From assembly GCA_964017965.1 (NCBI GenBank), contig CAXHNV010000002.1, positions 268,960 to 332,959 on the forward strand: DNA of 64,000 nucleotides. Reading direction: 5' to 3'. This stretch comes from UBA2883 sp964017965 (lineage in GTDB: Bacteria > Cyanobacteriota > Vampirovibrionia > Gastranaerophilales > Gastranaerophilaceae). The notes below the pieces were generated by a model. That model searched no databases. It was not told where the DNA came from and saw nothing but the letters and a program-made list of their open reading frames with translations. This document shows positions 7,633-17,454 of the stretch, one piece after another; positions within the stretch are counted from its first letter, which is position 1, and every line of letters starts with the position of its first letter. The position numbers and the translations under genes were made by a program.

Positions 7633-10600
7633 TTATTTCCGACCTTTCAACTTATCATAAATACTTAAAGCAAAACGCTTAATACCGCCGCTATAAGCCC
7701 AGTTTTTCATAATATTAATCATTACAAAGAACGAAGGAACTAAAAGGCTGCCGATGAATGAAACCGCAATCATACCGCCAAATACGGTCATACCGATAGA
7801 GTGTCTGCTGCCTGCCCCGGCACCTTTTGCCATAATAAGCGGTAATAAACCTAAGATGAAGGCTATGTTTGTCATCATAACCGCTCTGAATCTAAGTTTA
7901 GCAGCTTGCATAGCGGCATCGATATAGTTCATCCCGTCTTTTTCCATAGCGTCTTTTGCAAACTCTACAATCAAAATCGCCTGTTTTGTACCTAGACCGA
8001 CTAACATAACAAGCCCGATTTGAGCGTAAATATCTAATGTATAGCCTGAAACATATTGGAAGAATAAGGCCCCAACAAGTGCTACCGGTGAAATAAGCAT
8101 AACGGCAATCGGAAGCGTCCAGCTTTCATAAAGCGCTACAAGGAACAGATATACAAAAGTCAGTGCCATTGTCAGAATAGGTCCTATTTGACCGGCTGAT
8201 TTCTTTTCTTGTAATGATGTGCCTGACCATTCGTAACCCATATCTTTATCAAGGATTTTGTCAGATAGTTTCTCCATTTCGTTCATCGCCTGACCGGAAC
8301 TTACGTTACTTGCAGGAACACCGTTTATTGTTACTGCAGGATACATATTGAAACGGGTTATTGTGTAAGGACCTACTGTATCTGTTAATTTTACAATAGA
8401 ACTAATCGGCACCATTGCACCCATTTTGTTTTTAACATAAAGCTTATCAATATCAGCAGGTCTGATTCTGTATGGTGCATCGGCTTGTATATAAACCCTG
8501 TAAACTCTACCATATTGGTTGTAGTCGTTTACATAAGTAGAACCGAGTTGTGCTGCTAAAGTGCTGTATACAGAAAGTATATCTACACCCTGTGACATTG
8601 CTTTCTCTTCATCTATTTCAACCTTTATTTGCGGTAGAGAAGATGTGTATGTGGTGAATAGTTTTGAGAATTTTGGACTTTTTCTTGCTGCCTGTAAGAA
8701 TTTTTGTGAAACATTAAATAACTGTTCAGGAGTTTTGTCACCTTTATCGAGCAACATGTATTCAAATCCGCCGAACATACTCATACCTGAGATTGAAGAA
8801 GGTGCAAATGTCGCAACAGAACCTTCAGAATAATGTCTGTATTTTTTGTTGATTTGAGCTTGTATAGCAGCTTGTGAGAGTTTTGCACTTTTTCTCTTAG
8901 ACCACGGTTTTAATTTTGTTACGATTAAAACTGTGTTATCGCCTGAAAAACCTGCAATTTCGAGTGTATCATTAACGCCGTTTATTTTTGAAATTTCTTC
9001 TGCGATTTCTTGACCAACCTTGTCAGCACGACCTAATGTCGCACTATCAGGAAGTTGTACCTGTGTGAATAAGTAACCTTTATCTTCATCAGGCAAGAAT
9101 CCTTTTGGAATAATCAAGAACATAAATAAAATGAAGCCGAAGATAAACCCTAACAGTTTTAATGTATTCATAGGTTTTGATACAAAATAATGAACAAGGT
9201 TCAAGTATTTATCTCTGATTTTGTTAAACCAATCATCAAATTTTTGTATAAATTCAAAGTCTGCTTTTTCTTCGCCTGTTTTAAGAATCATAGAACATAA
9301 GGCAGGTGAAAGCGTTAATGCAACAACAGTTGAAAGCCCGATAGATGTAGCAAGACACAATGCAAATTGTCTGAACATTTGACCTGTAATCCCTGTCATA
9401 AACGATACAGGAACAAATACAGCCATAAGAACGAGTGAAGTTGCTACAACGGCACCAAATACTTCTTCCATAGTTATTTCTGTTGCTTCTTTTTTGTCTT
9501 TACCTTCTTGAATATGTCTTTGTGTATTTTCAAGTACAACGATAGCGTCGTCAACTACAAGCCCTACTGCAAGAACCAATCCGAACAATATGAGTAGGTT
9601 GATTGAGAAGTGGAACATACTCATAAAAATGAATACCCCAATCAACGAAACCGGAATCGCACAGAACGGGATAAAAGCTGCGCGAGCTGTACCTAAGAAC
9701 AAGTATGTTACGATACTAACGAGCAGGATAGCTAACAAAATAGCGCTGATAACTTCGTGGATAGATTCACGAACGAATTCAGTGTTATCATAATGTACGT
9801 GCCATTCCATATCAGACGGGAATGTTTTACTAACGACTTTCATTTTTGCAATAATCTTATCGGCAAGTGCAATCGCGTTAGCGTCTGGTCTTTGTGAAAC
9901 AGATACGATTGCGATTTCAGTACCTTCAATTCTTGCACGAGAGGAATAAGCGTTTGAACCGAGTTCAACCCTTCCGATATCTTTAATTTTTACGTTAGCG
10001 CCGTCGCGGTTAGATTTAATAATAATGTTTTCAAACTCTTCAACTGTTTTAAGTCTGCCTTTAGTTTTCAGTGTAAACTTAATCATCTGAGGAGTTTCCA
10101 TAGGTTCAGCACCTAGTGCACCTGCAGGGGTTTGTGTGTTTTGAGCTTCTATAGCAGCAGAAACATCGCTTGGTGTAACCCCTAAACTAGCCATTCTTTC
10201 AGGGTTAAGCCATATTCTCATAGCGTATTCACCTGAACCGAAGATACTTGTTTCACCAACACCGTTGATTCTGTCGATTTCGTCTTTTAAAAATCTGCGA
10301 GCATAGTTTGCTAAGAATAGTGAGTTGTATGTTTTGTGTGGTGAGCTTAAAGCAATCATCAAAACCCCGGGGCCGCCGGTAGATTTTTTAACAGTAAGCC
10401 CGTATTTTTTAACCTGTTCAGGAAGACGCGGGTTAACGAGTTGCAGCTGGTTTTGTACGTTAACCAGCGCCATATCGGGATCTGTTCCGACTTCAAAATA
10501 AATAGTTAATTTATAAGAGCCGCTTCTTGAATCGGATTGCATATAAATCATGTTGTCAACACCGTTAAGCTGCAGCTCAATAGGAGCAGCAACCGTAGTC

Positions 10601-10776
10601 GCGATTACATCGGCGCTTGCACCGCTATATGTGGCGGAAACAATAACCTGAGGCGGTGTGATTGACGGGTATTCTTCAATAGGCAAATTAACCATTGCAA
10701 TTAAACCCGCAAGTATAATTACCAGCGAGATTATCATTGCCATTTTAGGTCGTCTGATGAACAGGTTATTTGCCAT
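7633..10776 (-). CDS. RND efflux permease, HAE-1 (AcrB/MexB) family
   Basis: Inner-membrane proton-driven exporter of hydrophobic compounds. The 1047 residues match AcrB length: N-terminal helix with the family motif (MANNLFIRRPKMAMIISLV), porter domain, TM2-7 including GLVLAVGLVVDDAIVVLENT with the two intramembrane aspartates of the proton relay, a second porter half, and the C-terminal helices with GLGTKQAILIVEFAKD. The paired DD favours drug (HAE) over heavy-metal substrates. It overlaps the membrane-fusion gene by 11 bases and abuts the TolC gene. No local regulator gene is present, but a palindrome lies before the operon. Confidence 0.95.
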   Translation of the reverse strand: MANNLFIRRPKMAMIISLVIILAGLIAMVNLPIEEYPSITPPQVIVSATYSGASADVIATTVAAPIELQLNGVDNMIYMQSDSRSGSYKLTIYFEVGTDPDMALVNVQNQLQLVNPRLPEQVKKYGLTVKKSTGGPGVLMIALSSPHKTYNSLFLANYARRFLKDEIDRINGVGETSIFGSGEYAMRIWLNPERMASLGVTPSDVSAAIEAQNTQTPAGALGAEPMETPQMIKFTLKTKGRLKTVEEFENIIIKSNRDGANVKIKDIGRVELGSNAYSSRARIEGTEIAIVSVSQRPDANAIALADKIIAKMKVVSKTFPSDMEWHVHYDNTEFVRESIHEVISAILLAILLVSIVTYLFLGTARAAFIPFCAIPVSLIGVFIFMSMFHFSINLLILFGLVLAVGLVVDDAIVVLENTQRHIQEGKDKKEATEITMEEVFGAVVATSLVLMAVFVPVSFMTGITGQMFRQFALCLATSIGLSTVVALTLSPALCSMILKTGEEKADFEFIQKFDDWFNKIRDKYLNLVHYFVSKPMNTLKLLGFIFGFILFMFLIIPKGFLPDEDKGYLFTQVQLPDSATLGRADKVGQEIAEEISKINGVNDTLEIAGFSGDNTVLIVTKLKPWSKRKSAKLSQAAIQAQINKKYRHYSEGSVATFAPSSISGMSMFGGFEYMLLDKGDKTPEQLFNVSQKFLQAARKSPKFSKLFTTYTSSLPQIKVEIDEEKAMSQGVDILSVYSTLAAQLGSTYVNDYNQYGRVYRVYIQADAPYRIRPADIDKLYVKNKMGAMVPISSIVKLTDTVGPYTITRFNMYPAVTINGVPASNVSSGQAMNEMEKLSDKILDKDMGYEWSGTSLQEKKSAGQIGPILTMALTFVYLFLVALYESWTLPIAVMLISPVALVGALFFQYVSGYTLDIYAQIGLVMLVGLGTKQAILIVEFAKDAMEKDGMNYIDAAMQAAKLRFRAVMMTNIAFILGLLPLIMAKGAGAGSRHSIGMTVFGGMIAVSFIGSLLVPSFFVMINIMKNWAYSGGIKRFALSIYDKLKGRK

Positions 10777-11974
10777 TGATTATTCCTTTTACGATTCTTT
10801 TCAGTTTTCTTAGAACTTTTTTAAAGAAACTGTCTTTGTGTTGCGGAGCTTTTAATTCATTAACAATCTTAACCGGTACACCCGGAATTACTTCTTGTAT
10901 ACCGCCTACAACAATCTTATCTCCAATTTCTATACCTGAAGAAATGATAGAGTTATGACCTTCCAGTCCGTCAACTTTTACATAAGTAAGTTCAGGTAAG
11001 TTGTTTTCGCCTATTTTATAGACATATTTACCTTCCTGGTTATCTAAGATAGCTTTTGAAGGCACTATTGGAACAGGTGTTGTTTTTGTTGAATAGATAA
11101 TGATTTTACCGTAATCACCGGATATTAACTTGTCATTAGCGTTATTGAATGTTGCACGCATTTTGATAGTACCGGTGGATTCATCGACTTTGTTATCATA
11201 GAAATCCTGAACCCCTTCTATCGGGTATTTTTCGCCGGAACTGAATACAAACTCGACTTTTCTTTTTACCCTTGCAGTACCGTCAATCCTTGCTAAATCG
11301 TTAAATGCAGTTGCTTCTAACGGGAATGTCACATAGATTGGGTTTGTACTGTATAAAGTGGTTAAAGGTCCGGAGTTCATAGAAACATAGTTACCGACAG
11401 TTACTGTAATCATACCGACTCTACCTGAAACAGGTGCTTTAATCTTTGTGTAACCAAGGTTCCTTTTTGCGTCTCTATAAACACTCATACTACGTGCTAA
11501 ACCGGCTCTATATGAATCTCTTTGAGCGACTGCGTTGTCATAATCAGCTCGTGCGATGTAATCTTGTTGAACAAGTTGACGAGCTCTTTCACTTTGCTTA
11601 TCATAATAAACTTGCATTGCTTTGGCACTTTTAAGGTCAGCAGTTGCCTGTTGCATAGCATATTGATACTCTTGCAGTTCTATTTCAAACAAAACTTGTC
11701 CTGCTTGAACATAATCACCTTCTTTAAAATAGCTTTTCAAAAGATACCCGCTAATACGCGCTTCAACATTTACCTGATATTTTGAAACAACTCTTGCAGG
11801 TGCCTCGTATTTTTTTACTATATTAAAGGATTCAACCTTGTTTACAACTACTTCCGGTGTAGCTGCCTTCATCATTTTTATACGGTTAAAATGAGTATTC
11901 ACTGCTGAAATAATGAATCTGATTAAAATTGCAGCAAATAGTATTAATATAAATATAATTATTTTTTTTCGCAT
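10766..11974 (-). CDS. RND efflux membrane fusion protein (AcrA family)
   Basis: Periplasmic adaptor joining the RND pump to the TolC channel. An N-terminal membrane anchor (MRKKIIIFILILFAAILIRF) is followed by the split lipoyl domain (KYQVNVEARISGYLL and later YTKIKAPVSGRVG), a coiled-coil hairpin rich in Gln, Ala and Arg between them, and the beta-barrel domain. No lipobox cysteine is seen, so it is anchored by its helix. The longest frame begins five codons earlier; GGGGAG four bases before this ATG supports the shorter start. First gene of the three-gene operon. Confidence 0.93.
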   Translation of the reverse strand: MRKKIIIFILILFAAILIRFIISAVNTHFNRIKMMKAATPEVVVNKVESFNIVKKYEAPARVVSKYQVNVEARISGYLLKSYFKEGDYVQAGQVLFEIELQEYQYAMQQATADLKSAKAMQVYYDKQSERARQLVQQDYIARADYDNAVAQRDSYRAGLARSMSVYRDAKRNLGYTKIKAPVSGRVGMITVTVGNYVSMNSGPLTTLYSTNPIYVTFPLEATAFNDLARIDGTARVKRKVEFVFSSGEKYPIEGVQDFYDNKVDESTGTIKMRATFNNANDKLISGDYGKIIIYSTKTTPVPIVPSKAILDNQEGKYVYKIGENNLPELTYVKVDGLEGHNSIISSGIEIGDKIVVGGIQEVIPGVPVKIVNELKAPQHKDSFFKKVLRKLKRIVKGIINGK

Positions 11975-12021
11975 AAGCTCCCCACACACATAAATCTATT
12001 ATAACAATTGTATTATAATGA

Positions 12022-12037
12022 TGTTGCAAATGCAACA
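12022..12037. promoter_or_regulatory. Palindrome upstream of the efflux operon, possible operator
   Basis: Perfect inverted repeat TGTTGC-AAAT-GCAACA. On the minus strand it lies just ahead of two TATAAT-like boxes before the membrane-fusion gene, the position of a repressor site. No TetR or MarR gene is adjacent, so the binding protein is unknown. Confidence 0.35.
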
Positions 12038-12073
12038 CACAATTTCAACAATTATTAAAAATTAGCCATGTGT

Positions 12074-12829
12074 TTATTTCTTTAAATCAGAGCTGAAATA
12101 GCCGACTATATATTTAAAATCTGAAAGTGCTTCATCGACAGTCATTGTTCTTACGATGTTGCCGCGTTTATTTTTTACGGTAACTGTATTGTTCTCAAGG
12201 TCGACATCTTCCAGAACATAGACGTGGAATCTTCTTCCGTCAACTTTTTTAATACCGCTTCCTATAACAAAACTGTGTTCTTTATCTTTGTCCATTTTTT
12301 CGAATAGTTCCATAACCTCTTTTTTGTAAGGTTTTAGATTAAGATTTAGTGATGTTTCAGCAATATTAACAGTTGGTTCAATACCTGTTAAGGTTTTCAT
12401 AAAATGAGATGGAAGACTGTTTTCAAACGAGAATGTTTTTAATTTGTCAGATATTCTGCAAATCCATGGTTTAGCTTTATGCTTATTCTCATATTCTGCA
12501 ACAGAAATATCCATACTTCTTAGGATTTTGTTCGGCTGATGTTCGTATACGCTTTCATAACCTGCAACAGCTTCAGATGTTGGTATTGAGTACTTTTCCG
12601 TATCAGTTGGGGTGTGCAGATAACAGTTTATAAGTTCCGGATTGTCATCATCATATTGCAGTTGTTCTTTTAAAATAGCTCTGCCGTTTTCTGTTTTGGA
12701 TAGAGTATCCATAGTAGAACAGATATAGCAGTCGCTAAAATACTGTTCAGCAGTCTGAAGCGAATCTAAATCTTTATCAGAAACAGCTGCTTTAAATGGA
12801 GCACTAAAATTACCAAACCTACATTGCAT
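12074..12829 (-). CDS. Calpain-like (C2-type papain fold) cysteine peptidase, putative
   Basis: Probably a papain-fold protease. The layout of calpain catalytic domains is recognisable: a cysteine at the head of a helix in YFSDCYICSTMDTLS (Cys34, like the G-D-C-W of calpains), then a middle region ending in FMKTLTG (as in the conserved L-T-G), then FHVYVLEDVDLENN (His202) and VKNKRG (Asn220, like N-P-W-G). Cys34-His202-Asn220 would form the triad. The Trp after Cys is Tyr, and the oxyanion Gln (Gln29) is five rather than six residues before Cys. No signal peptide. No clear ribosome site, so the start is uncertain. Activity and target are unknown. Confidence 0.55.
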   Translation of the reverse strand: MQCRFGNFSAPFKAAVSDKDLDSLQTAEQYFSDCYICSTMDTLSKTENGRAILKEQLQYDDDNPELINCYLHTPTDTEKYSIPTSEAVAGYESVYEHQPNKILRSMDISVAEYENKHKAKPWICRISDKLKTFSFENSLPSHFMKTLTGIEPTVNIAETSLNLNLKPYKKEVMELFEKMDKDKEHSFVIGSGIKKVDGRRFHVYVLEDVDLENNTVTVKNKRGNIVRTMTVDEALSDFKYIVGYFSSDLKK

Positions 12830-12862
12830 ATTTATATTAAAACAAAATGTTAGAAAAAATTG

Positions 12863-13456
12863 CTAATGTGCCTGTTTTTTATCTGTATTTGTGCCGGCTC
12901 TATATCCGCAGTAAGCAAAAATAGCCGGAAGCGCTTTATCAATATGTAAGCTTTTTATAATCGGGAATTTAGCAAGTGTAAGGGCTCCAACAACATCATC
13001 TGCGTTTGCAATACAATCTTTTAAGTTTATTTCTCTATCAGGGACTCTATCTTGAGGGTCAACGATTTTGTTTGATATCTCTGCAGCACCAAGCATACCG
13101 CCTATTAACCCAATTGATGTAGCCGCAAGTTTACCAAGATTATTATTTATTTTTTTACTTTTTTCACAAATTTTTAATCCTGCACTTACGGCTATGGTTG
13201 GAATTGTCGCATTAAAGAATTGAAAAATCCCTTCATTAACTTTTTGTCTTTTTACTTTTTGTGATTGACCGATTGTTCCTGCCGCAGTACCTGCAATAAT
13301 TGAAGAACTTGATAAAATAAACATATCAACTGCTTTATAATCCATTTTTAATAAATTAGTTACTTTTCGTTTTTTTGCAAGAAGAGCTAAGGGTACTACT
13401 GTCCCAATAGTTGCTCCAATAGCTGCATTTATTTTAGTTTGCGTTTCTGTTTTCAT
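12863..13456 (-). CDS. Orphan Gly/Ala-rich membrane protein (197 aa)
   Basis: Not recognised. Hydrophobic segments lie near residues 9-27, 45-62, 82-97 and 108-125 and a weaker one near 170-185, separated by Lys-rich loops; this suggests an inner-membrane protein. There is no signal peptidase site. Its ATG overlaps the glycosyltransferase stop as ATGA, so it is translationally coupled to that gene and belongs to the same long operon. Function unknown; a link to envelope glycan assembly is only suggested by position. Confidence 0.65.
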   Translation of the reverse strand: MKTETQTKINAAIGATIGTVVPLALLAKKRKVTNLLKMDYKAVDMFILSSSSIIAGTAAGTIGQSQKVKRQKVNEGIFQFFNATIPTIAVSAGLKICEKSKKINNNLGKLAATSIGLIGGMLGAAEISNKIVDPQDRVPDREINLKDCIANADDVVGALTLAKFPIIKSLHIDKALPAIFAYCGYRAGTNTDKKQAH

Positions 13457-14418
13457 GCGAATAATTTTGAATCCTTTTCTAATAAATCCAGCTCATCGAT
13501 TTTTTCTAAAATATCTTCTACCTGTATGCTTTCAATACAAGGTGCATATAAATCACCTTTCTTCAAAAGAGGGCATTTTTTCTTCCAACAATATTTACAT
13601 TCAGTTTTCGGCTCAATAAAGTATCCGTTTTCTCCATAAGGTTTTATTTTATCAGGTGAAGTAGAGCCCAAAAGTTGTACCGTAGGTATATTGTACGCTG
13701 ATGCAATATGAATAGGTCCTGAATCGCCTGAAATTACTAAGTCTGCTTTAGATAATAATTCGCATGTTTCTTTTAAAGAATGTTTTCCGGATAAAATAAT
13801 TGTGTTTTTATCTGCTAGTTCAAGGTGGTACCTTCTTTCATGAAGGCTTCCTGTTATAAAGATAGTTCCGCCATAAAGGCTATTTAATTGTTTACTTAAC
13901 TCTTTCCATTTTTGAAGGTTCCAAATACGACCTTCTCTGTTGTTATTATATTTACTACCGGGATTAAGTATTATATGAGGTTTTGGATATTTAGATAATA
14001 AATTTGTTTCATTTTTAGAAAGTTGAAGTCTATCCGGTAACGTTATGTCCTCAATAACTTTTTTTGCTGTATTAAAATAATTCTCAACCCATGAAGTTCC
14101 TTCATAACCTCTAAAAACTATTTTCTTTGCTGCTGAAAAGAGAGCAATTAAGTATATTTTTATTGTATGACTTAGTCCGATAATTAAATCATATTGTTCT
14201 TTTTTTAGTAATTTTGCAGTCTCTAAAATCTTACCGTTATATTTGATTGTTTTATCAACATCAGGGCAAAGTTCTGTTAAAACAGCATATTGAGGTAATG
14301 TTAAATAATGGATAATATAATCCGGATGTTGTGCTTTGATTGCTTTTGGAATAATCGTTGTATGAACTATATCACCGATTGCACCAAATTTTATTAGTAA
14401 TATTTTCTTTCTTGACAT
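13453..14418 (-). CDS. Glycosyltransferase family 9 (heptosyltransferase-like)
   Basis: Probably transfers a heptose or similar sugar from a nucleotide donor to a lipopolysaccharide core. The GT9 fold is shown by the N-terminal MSRKKILLIKFGAIGDIVHT, the donor-site segment LVISGDSGPIHIASA and STSPDKIKPYG. Cysteine pairs near the C-terminus (CKYCWKKKCP) could bind metal and are unusual for the family. 321 residues. A GAGGTT ribosome site selects the ATG eight codons inside the longest frame. It lies 57 bases after the histidine kinase gene. Sugar specificity cannot be read from the sequence. Confidence 0.88.
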   Translation of the reverse strand: MSRKKILLIKFGAIGDIVHTTIIPKAIKAQHPDYIIHYLTLPQYAVLTELCPDVDKTIKYNGKILETAKLLKKEQYDLIIGLSHTIKIYLIALFSAAKKIVFRGYEGTSWVENYFNTAKKVIEDITLPDRLQLSKNETNLLSKYPKPHIILNPGSKYNNNREGRIWNLQKWKELSKQLNSLYGGTIFITGSLHERRYHLELADKNTIILSGKHSLKETCELLSKADLVISGDSGPIHIASAYNIPTVQLLGSTSPDKIKPYGENGYFIEPKTECKYCWKKKCPLLKKGDLYAPCIESIQVEDILEKIDELDLLEKDSKLFA

Positions 14419-14474
14419 GTTAACCTCAGATTGAGTTCCCATGTTAAGAATACAAAAAGAATGTTAGTTTTTTA

Positions 14475-15854
14475 TTAGCTCAGTCGGGCAATTTTTATAA
14501 TTGTTCCATTATTCACATGGCTAATTATTTCTATTTCCCAATTATGTAATTCAATAATGTTTTTAACAATAGCCAATCCTAATCCCGTTCCGCCGCTTTT
14601 TCGACTGCGCGCTTTATCTACACGATAAAATCTTTCAAAGATTCGCGGAACATGTTCTTCCGGAATTCCGATACCGTAATCAATAAATTCTATACTTGTA
14701 TCTGTTAATACAATGTCTATTTTATCGGATTGAGAGTATTTAATTGAATTATTGATTATGTTTGAAAATGCTGTGGTTAATAACTCTTTATCACAAAAAG
14801 CATTATAATCTTTATCCGGGTTAAAACATATATTTACATCGCAAATGCCTTGTATATTTATAGCATCATTTATAATATCGTTTAAAGAATAGTTGTTAAA
14901 TTCTTTTTTAGTATTAGTTTTTTCTAAATCTATCTCAGACAGGTTAAGGATATCGTTGATTAGTTTGTTCATATATTTTGTTTGAAAACTAATGATATTC
15001 AAGCATTCACGATTAGTTTGAGACAGTTTTTCATTGTCATCTAATAATTCAACTGCAGAATTTATTGCCGTTAATGGAGTTTTTATTTCGTGAGAAATAT
15101 TAGAAATAAAATCTTTTCTGTAATTATCAAGTTGCGTCAATCTTTGAATCTGTTTTTTTAAGCGTAAGGTCATCTTTTTTATTGCAGACGTTAATTCTGA
15201 TAACAGTGCGATTTTCGGTAATTCAATCTCTGTATCAAGTTCTCCGTTAGCTATTTTAATTACACTATCTTCAAGTTTATTAAAAGTGTGCCTTATATTA
15301 TAGAAGATATGTATTAAACTTCCTATAAGTATTGCTATACACACACAGAAAAAGGCAATTATATTCTTCTGCCCTTTTATAATTGAGCTGATAACATATT
15401 CTTGTGAGAGTGATATTTCTACATAATATTTTGTATCATTTACATTAATTTCACTAATTTTTTCTAACCGTTTATCGTGAAAGGAATGCAGATATAAATC
15501 CCAGATATTTAGTAATTTATAAGTTCTGCTGTCATCTTCACCAATTTTAGAGTTAGTATTAGAAAGGGAAGATGCTATAAGTTTTTTATCTTTATCAAAT
15601 ATCTGAAAGTAAAAATCTTCGTTATCTTTAAAATCAGAGGTATATTTTTGAATAGATTTAAAATCTTTCTTTTTAAGAAAAGGGGTTATAACCCACTCAA
15701 TCTGCTTTTTAAAAATATCTATCTCGTCGGTTTCTTCTTTAATGTATGAATTGTTAAATTGAACAATATTATATAAAGAAATTCCTACAAAAAATAATCC
15801 TGTTATAAGAATAAGCAAAACTCTGTTTAGCCAGAATATATCACGTTTTTTCAT
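14475..15854 (-). CDS. Two-component sensor histidine kinase
   Basis: Membrane kinase that phosphorylates the response regulator encoded just upstream. TM1 at about residues 12-33, a periplasmic sensor of ~130 residues, TM2 at 163-186, a HAMP linker to ~238, a HisKA domain with the H-box FISNISHEIKTPLTA (His255), and an HATPase domain with N-box (NIINNSIKYSQ), G1 (DYGIGIP), F-box (ERFYRVDKARS) and G2 (GTGLGLAIV). 459 residues. Its start codon abuts the regulator's stop. The sensor domain has no recognisable ligand motif; the neighbours do not settle the signal. Confidence 0.93.
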   Translation of the reverse strand: MKKRDIFWLNRVLLILITGLFFVGISLYNIVQFNNSYIKEETDEIDIFKKQIEWVITPFLKKKDFKSIQKYTSDFKDNEDFYFQIFDKDKKLIASSLSNTNSKIGEDDSRTYKLLNIWDLYLHSFHDKRLEKISEINVNDTKYYVEISLSQEYVISSIIKGQKNIIAFFCVCIAILIGSLIHIFYNIRHTFNKLEDSVIKIANGELDTEIELPKIALLSELTSAIKKMTLRLKKQIQRLTQLDNYRKDFISNISHEIKTPLTAINSAVELLDDNEKLSQTNRECLNIISFQTKYMNKLINDILNLSEIDLEKTNTKKEFNNYSLNDIINDAINIQGICDVNICFNPDKDYNAFCDKELLTTAFSNIINNSIKYSQSDKIDIVLTDTSIEFIDYGIGIPEEHVPRIFERFYRVDKARSRKSGGTGLGLAIVKNIIELHNWEIEIISHVNNGTIIKIARLS

Positions 15855-16544
15855 TTAATTACTTCCCTTTAATTTATAGCCTACGCCTCTTATAGTTTCT
15901 ATGTTTGAACCAATGGTGCCGAGTTTTCTTCTTAAGTTGAGAATTTGAACATCCATAGCTCTTTCAGAGACGTTGAATCCGTCATCACCTCTTAAGTATG
16001 ATAGCAATTGTGCTCTGGAGAAAACTGTTCCTACGTTACTAAGAAATATTTTCAATAATTTATATTCAAAGTTTGTAAGAATCACTTCTTTATCATCAAT
16101 TTTAACTGTTTTTGTATTATCGTTAACTGTAATATTTTCGTAATGCAGGTAATCGTTTTTTAAAAGGTTTTTCAAATGCGCTTTTATTCTTGCAAGCAAA
16201 ATTTTGTTACTAAAAGGTTTTGGAATATAATCAATGGCACCGTTTTCAAGACCTTGAACAATATCTTCTTCCATTTTCTTTGCTGTGAGCATAATCACCT
16301 GTATTGAATTTAAGAACTCATCGCTTTTAATTGTTTTACATAGTTCAAACCCGTTGATATTAGGAATCATAACATCTAAGAGTACTAAATCAGGTTTGTT
16401 TTCTTTTATGAGGTTTAAGGCTTCTTTACCGTCATAGGCTTTACGTATATTAAAATATCCGTCAGAAATCAGAACTAATTCAATAAGCCGGTTAATTTGC
16501 GGTTCATCTTCCACTATTAGTATTTTTGCCTGCTTAATATCCAT
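15855..16544 (-). CDS. OmpR/PhoB-family response regulator
   Basis: Transcription factor controlled by the adjacent kinase. The receiver domain (residues 1-120) has the acidic pair VEDEP, the phospho-acceptor Asp57 in LVLLDVMIPNINGF and the conserved Lys in DYIPKPF. The C-terminal winged helix (about 130-229) ends in the typical VRTIRGVGYKL-like segment (IETIRGVGYKL). 229 residues, as usual. Seven bases separate its start from panE; the order is panE, regulator, kinase, glycosyltransferase in one long operon. Confidence 0.95.
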   Translation of the reverse strand: MDIKQAKILIVEDEPQINRLIELVLISDGYFNIRKAYDGKEALNLIKENKPDLVLLDVMIPNINGFELCKTIKSDEFLNSIQVIMLTAKKMEEDIVQGLENGAIDYIPKPFSNKILLARIKAHLKNLLKNDYLHYENITVNDNTKTVKIDDKEVILTNFEYKLLKIFLSNVGTVFSRAQLLSYLRGDDGFNVSERAMDVQILNLRRKLGTIGSNIETIRGVGYKLKGSN

Positions 16545-16551
16545 AACCGCA

Positions 16552-17454
16552 TTATATCAAAGATTTAACTTTTTCGTAAAGAGAGTTGTTATAAGGAACA
16601 TCTATATTGTATTTGTTTGCGAGTTTTAGTACTTCTTCTCCAAATAGTTCAAACTCCGGTTTTCTGCCGTTTTCAATATCTTGAAGCATAGATGTTTTGC
16701 CATCAGGAATCATTTCGTTAAGATATTCAAAACTGCTTTTAACTAAGTCCAGTTTAAGACCGATAGTTCTTGCAATATTATTTATTTCAGTAGAGATAGC
16801 TTCTATTTGTTTAATACAGTCTTTACTGTTTTGAATTTGCTCAAAAGTATAACCTGTAACTGCTGATATTTGGTTTACACAACAGTTAAAACAAAACTTC
16901 TTCCATAACGCCTCAATTATATTTTCAGAGTGTTCGTTATCCAAGTGTATACGATTAAAGAATTCTTTTAATAGATTAGTTTTTTGAGGGTTATTTGCTT
17001 TATCTCCCCAAACTATTTTTGTTACACCGTCGTGAATAACGTTGTTGCCTGTTCTTGTTATAGTATGGCAAATAATATAAGAATGGATTATTTGCTCTTC
17101 ATTGAAATAGTTACTTAATATCTCTTCCGATGAGATTCCGTTAATAAACGACATTATTATAGTATTTTCATTAATAAACGGTTTTATTTGTTCAATTGCG
17201 TCATTTAGCCCGTTTGATTTAGTTGCAATAATAACCAAATCCGGTTGAAAACTCTCTGTTGGCAAAATATATTTAAAATCACAAGCTTTACCGTTTAATT
17301 CACGTGGAGTTTTACGATACTTTTTTAACCGTTCATTATTAACAAGTACTCTTAAATCAACATCAGCGTTATTTAAAAGGTTAGCGTAAACAGTTCCGAC
17401 TCCGCCCAGACCGACTAAAAGTACTTTATTTATCTTGTTTTGATAATAGTTCAT
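16552..17454 (-). CDS. panE: 2-dehydropantoate 2-reductase (PanE/ApbA family)
   Basis: NADPH-dependent reduction of ketopantoate to pantoate for coenzyme A synthesis. The Rossmann motif is near the N-terminus (VLLVGLGGVGTVYANLL), followed by NERLKKYR, a typical nucleotide-recognition region, and the conserved family segment ALWKKFCFNCCVNQISAVTG with the catalytic lysine. 300 residues. It starts 29 bases inside yqeK. ApbA-family members can act on other 2-oxo acids, and no panB or panC is seen nearby, so pantoate synthesis is likely rather than certain. Confidence 0.85.
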   Translation of the reverse strand: MNYYQNKINKVLLVGLGGVGTVYANLLNNADVDLRVLVNNERLKKYRKTPRELNGKACDFKYILPTESFQPDLVIIATKSNGLNDAIEQIKPFINENTIIMSFINGISSEEILSNYFNEEQIIHSYIICHTITRTGNNVIHDGVTKIVWGDKANNPQKTNLLKEFFNRIHLDNEHSENIIEALWKKFCFNCCVNQISAVTGYTFEQIQNSKDCIKQIEAISTEINNIARTIGLKLDLVKSSFEYLNEMIPDGKTSMLQDIENGRKPEFELFGEEVLKLANKYNIDVPYNNSLYEKVKSLI

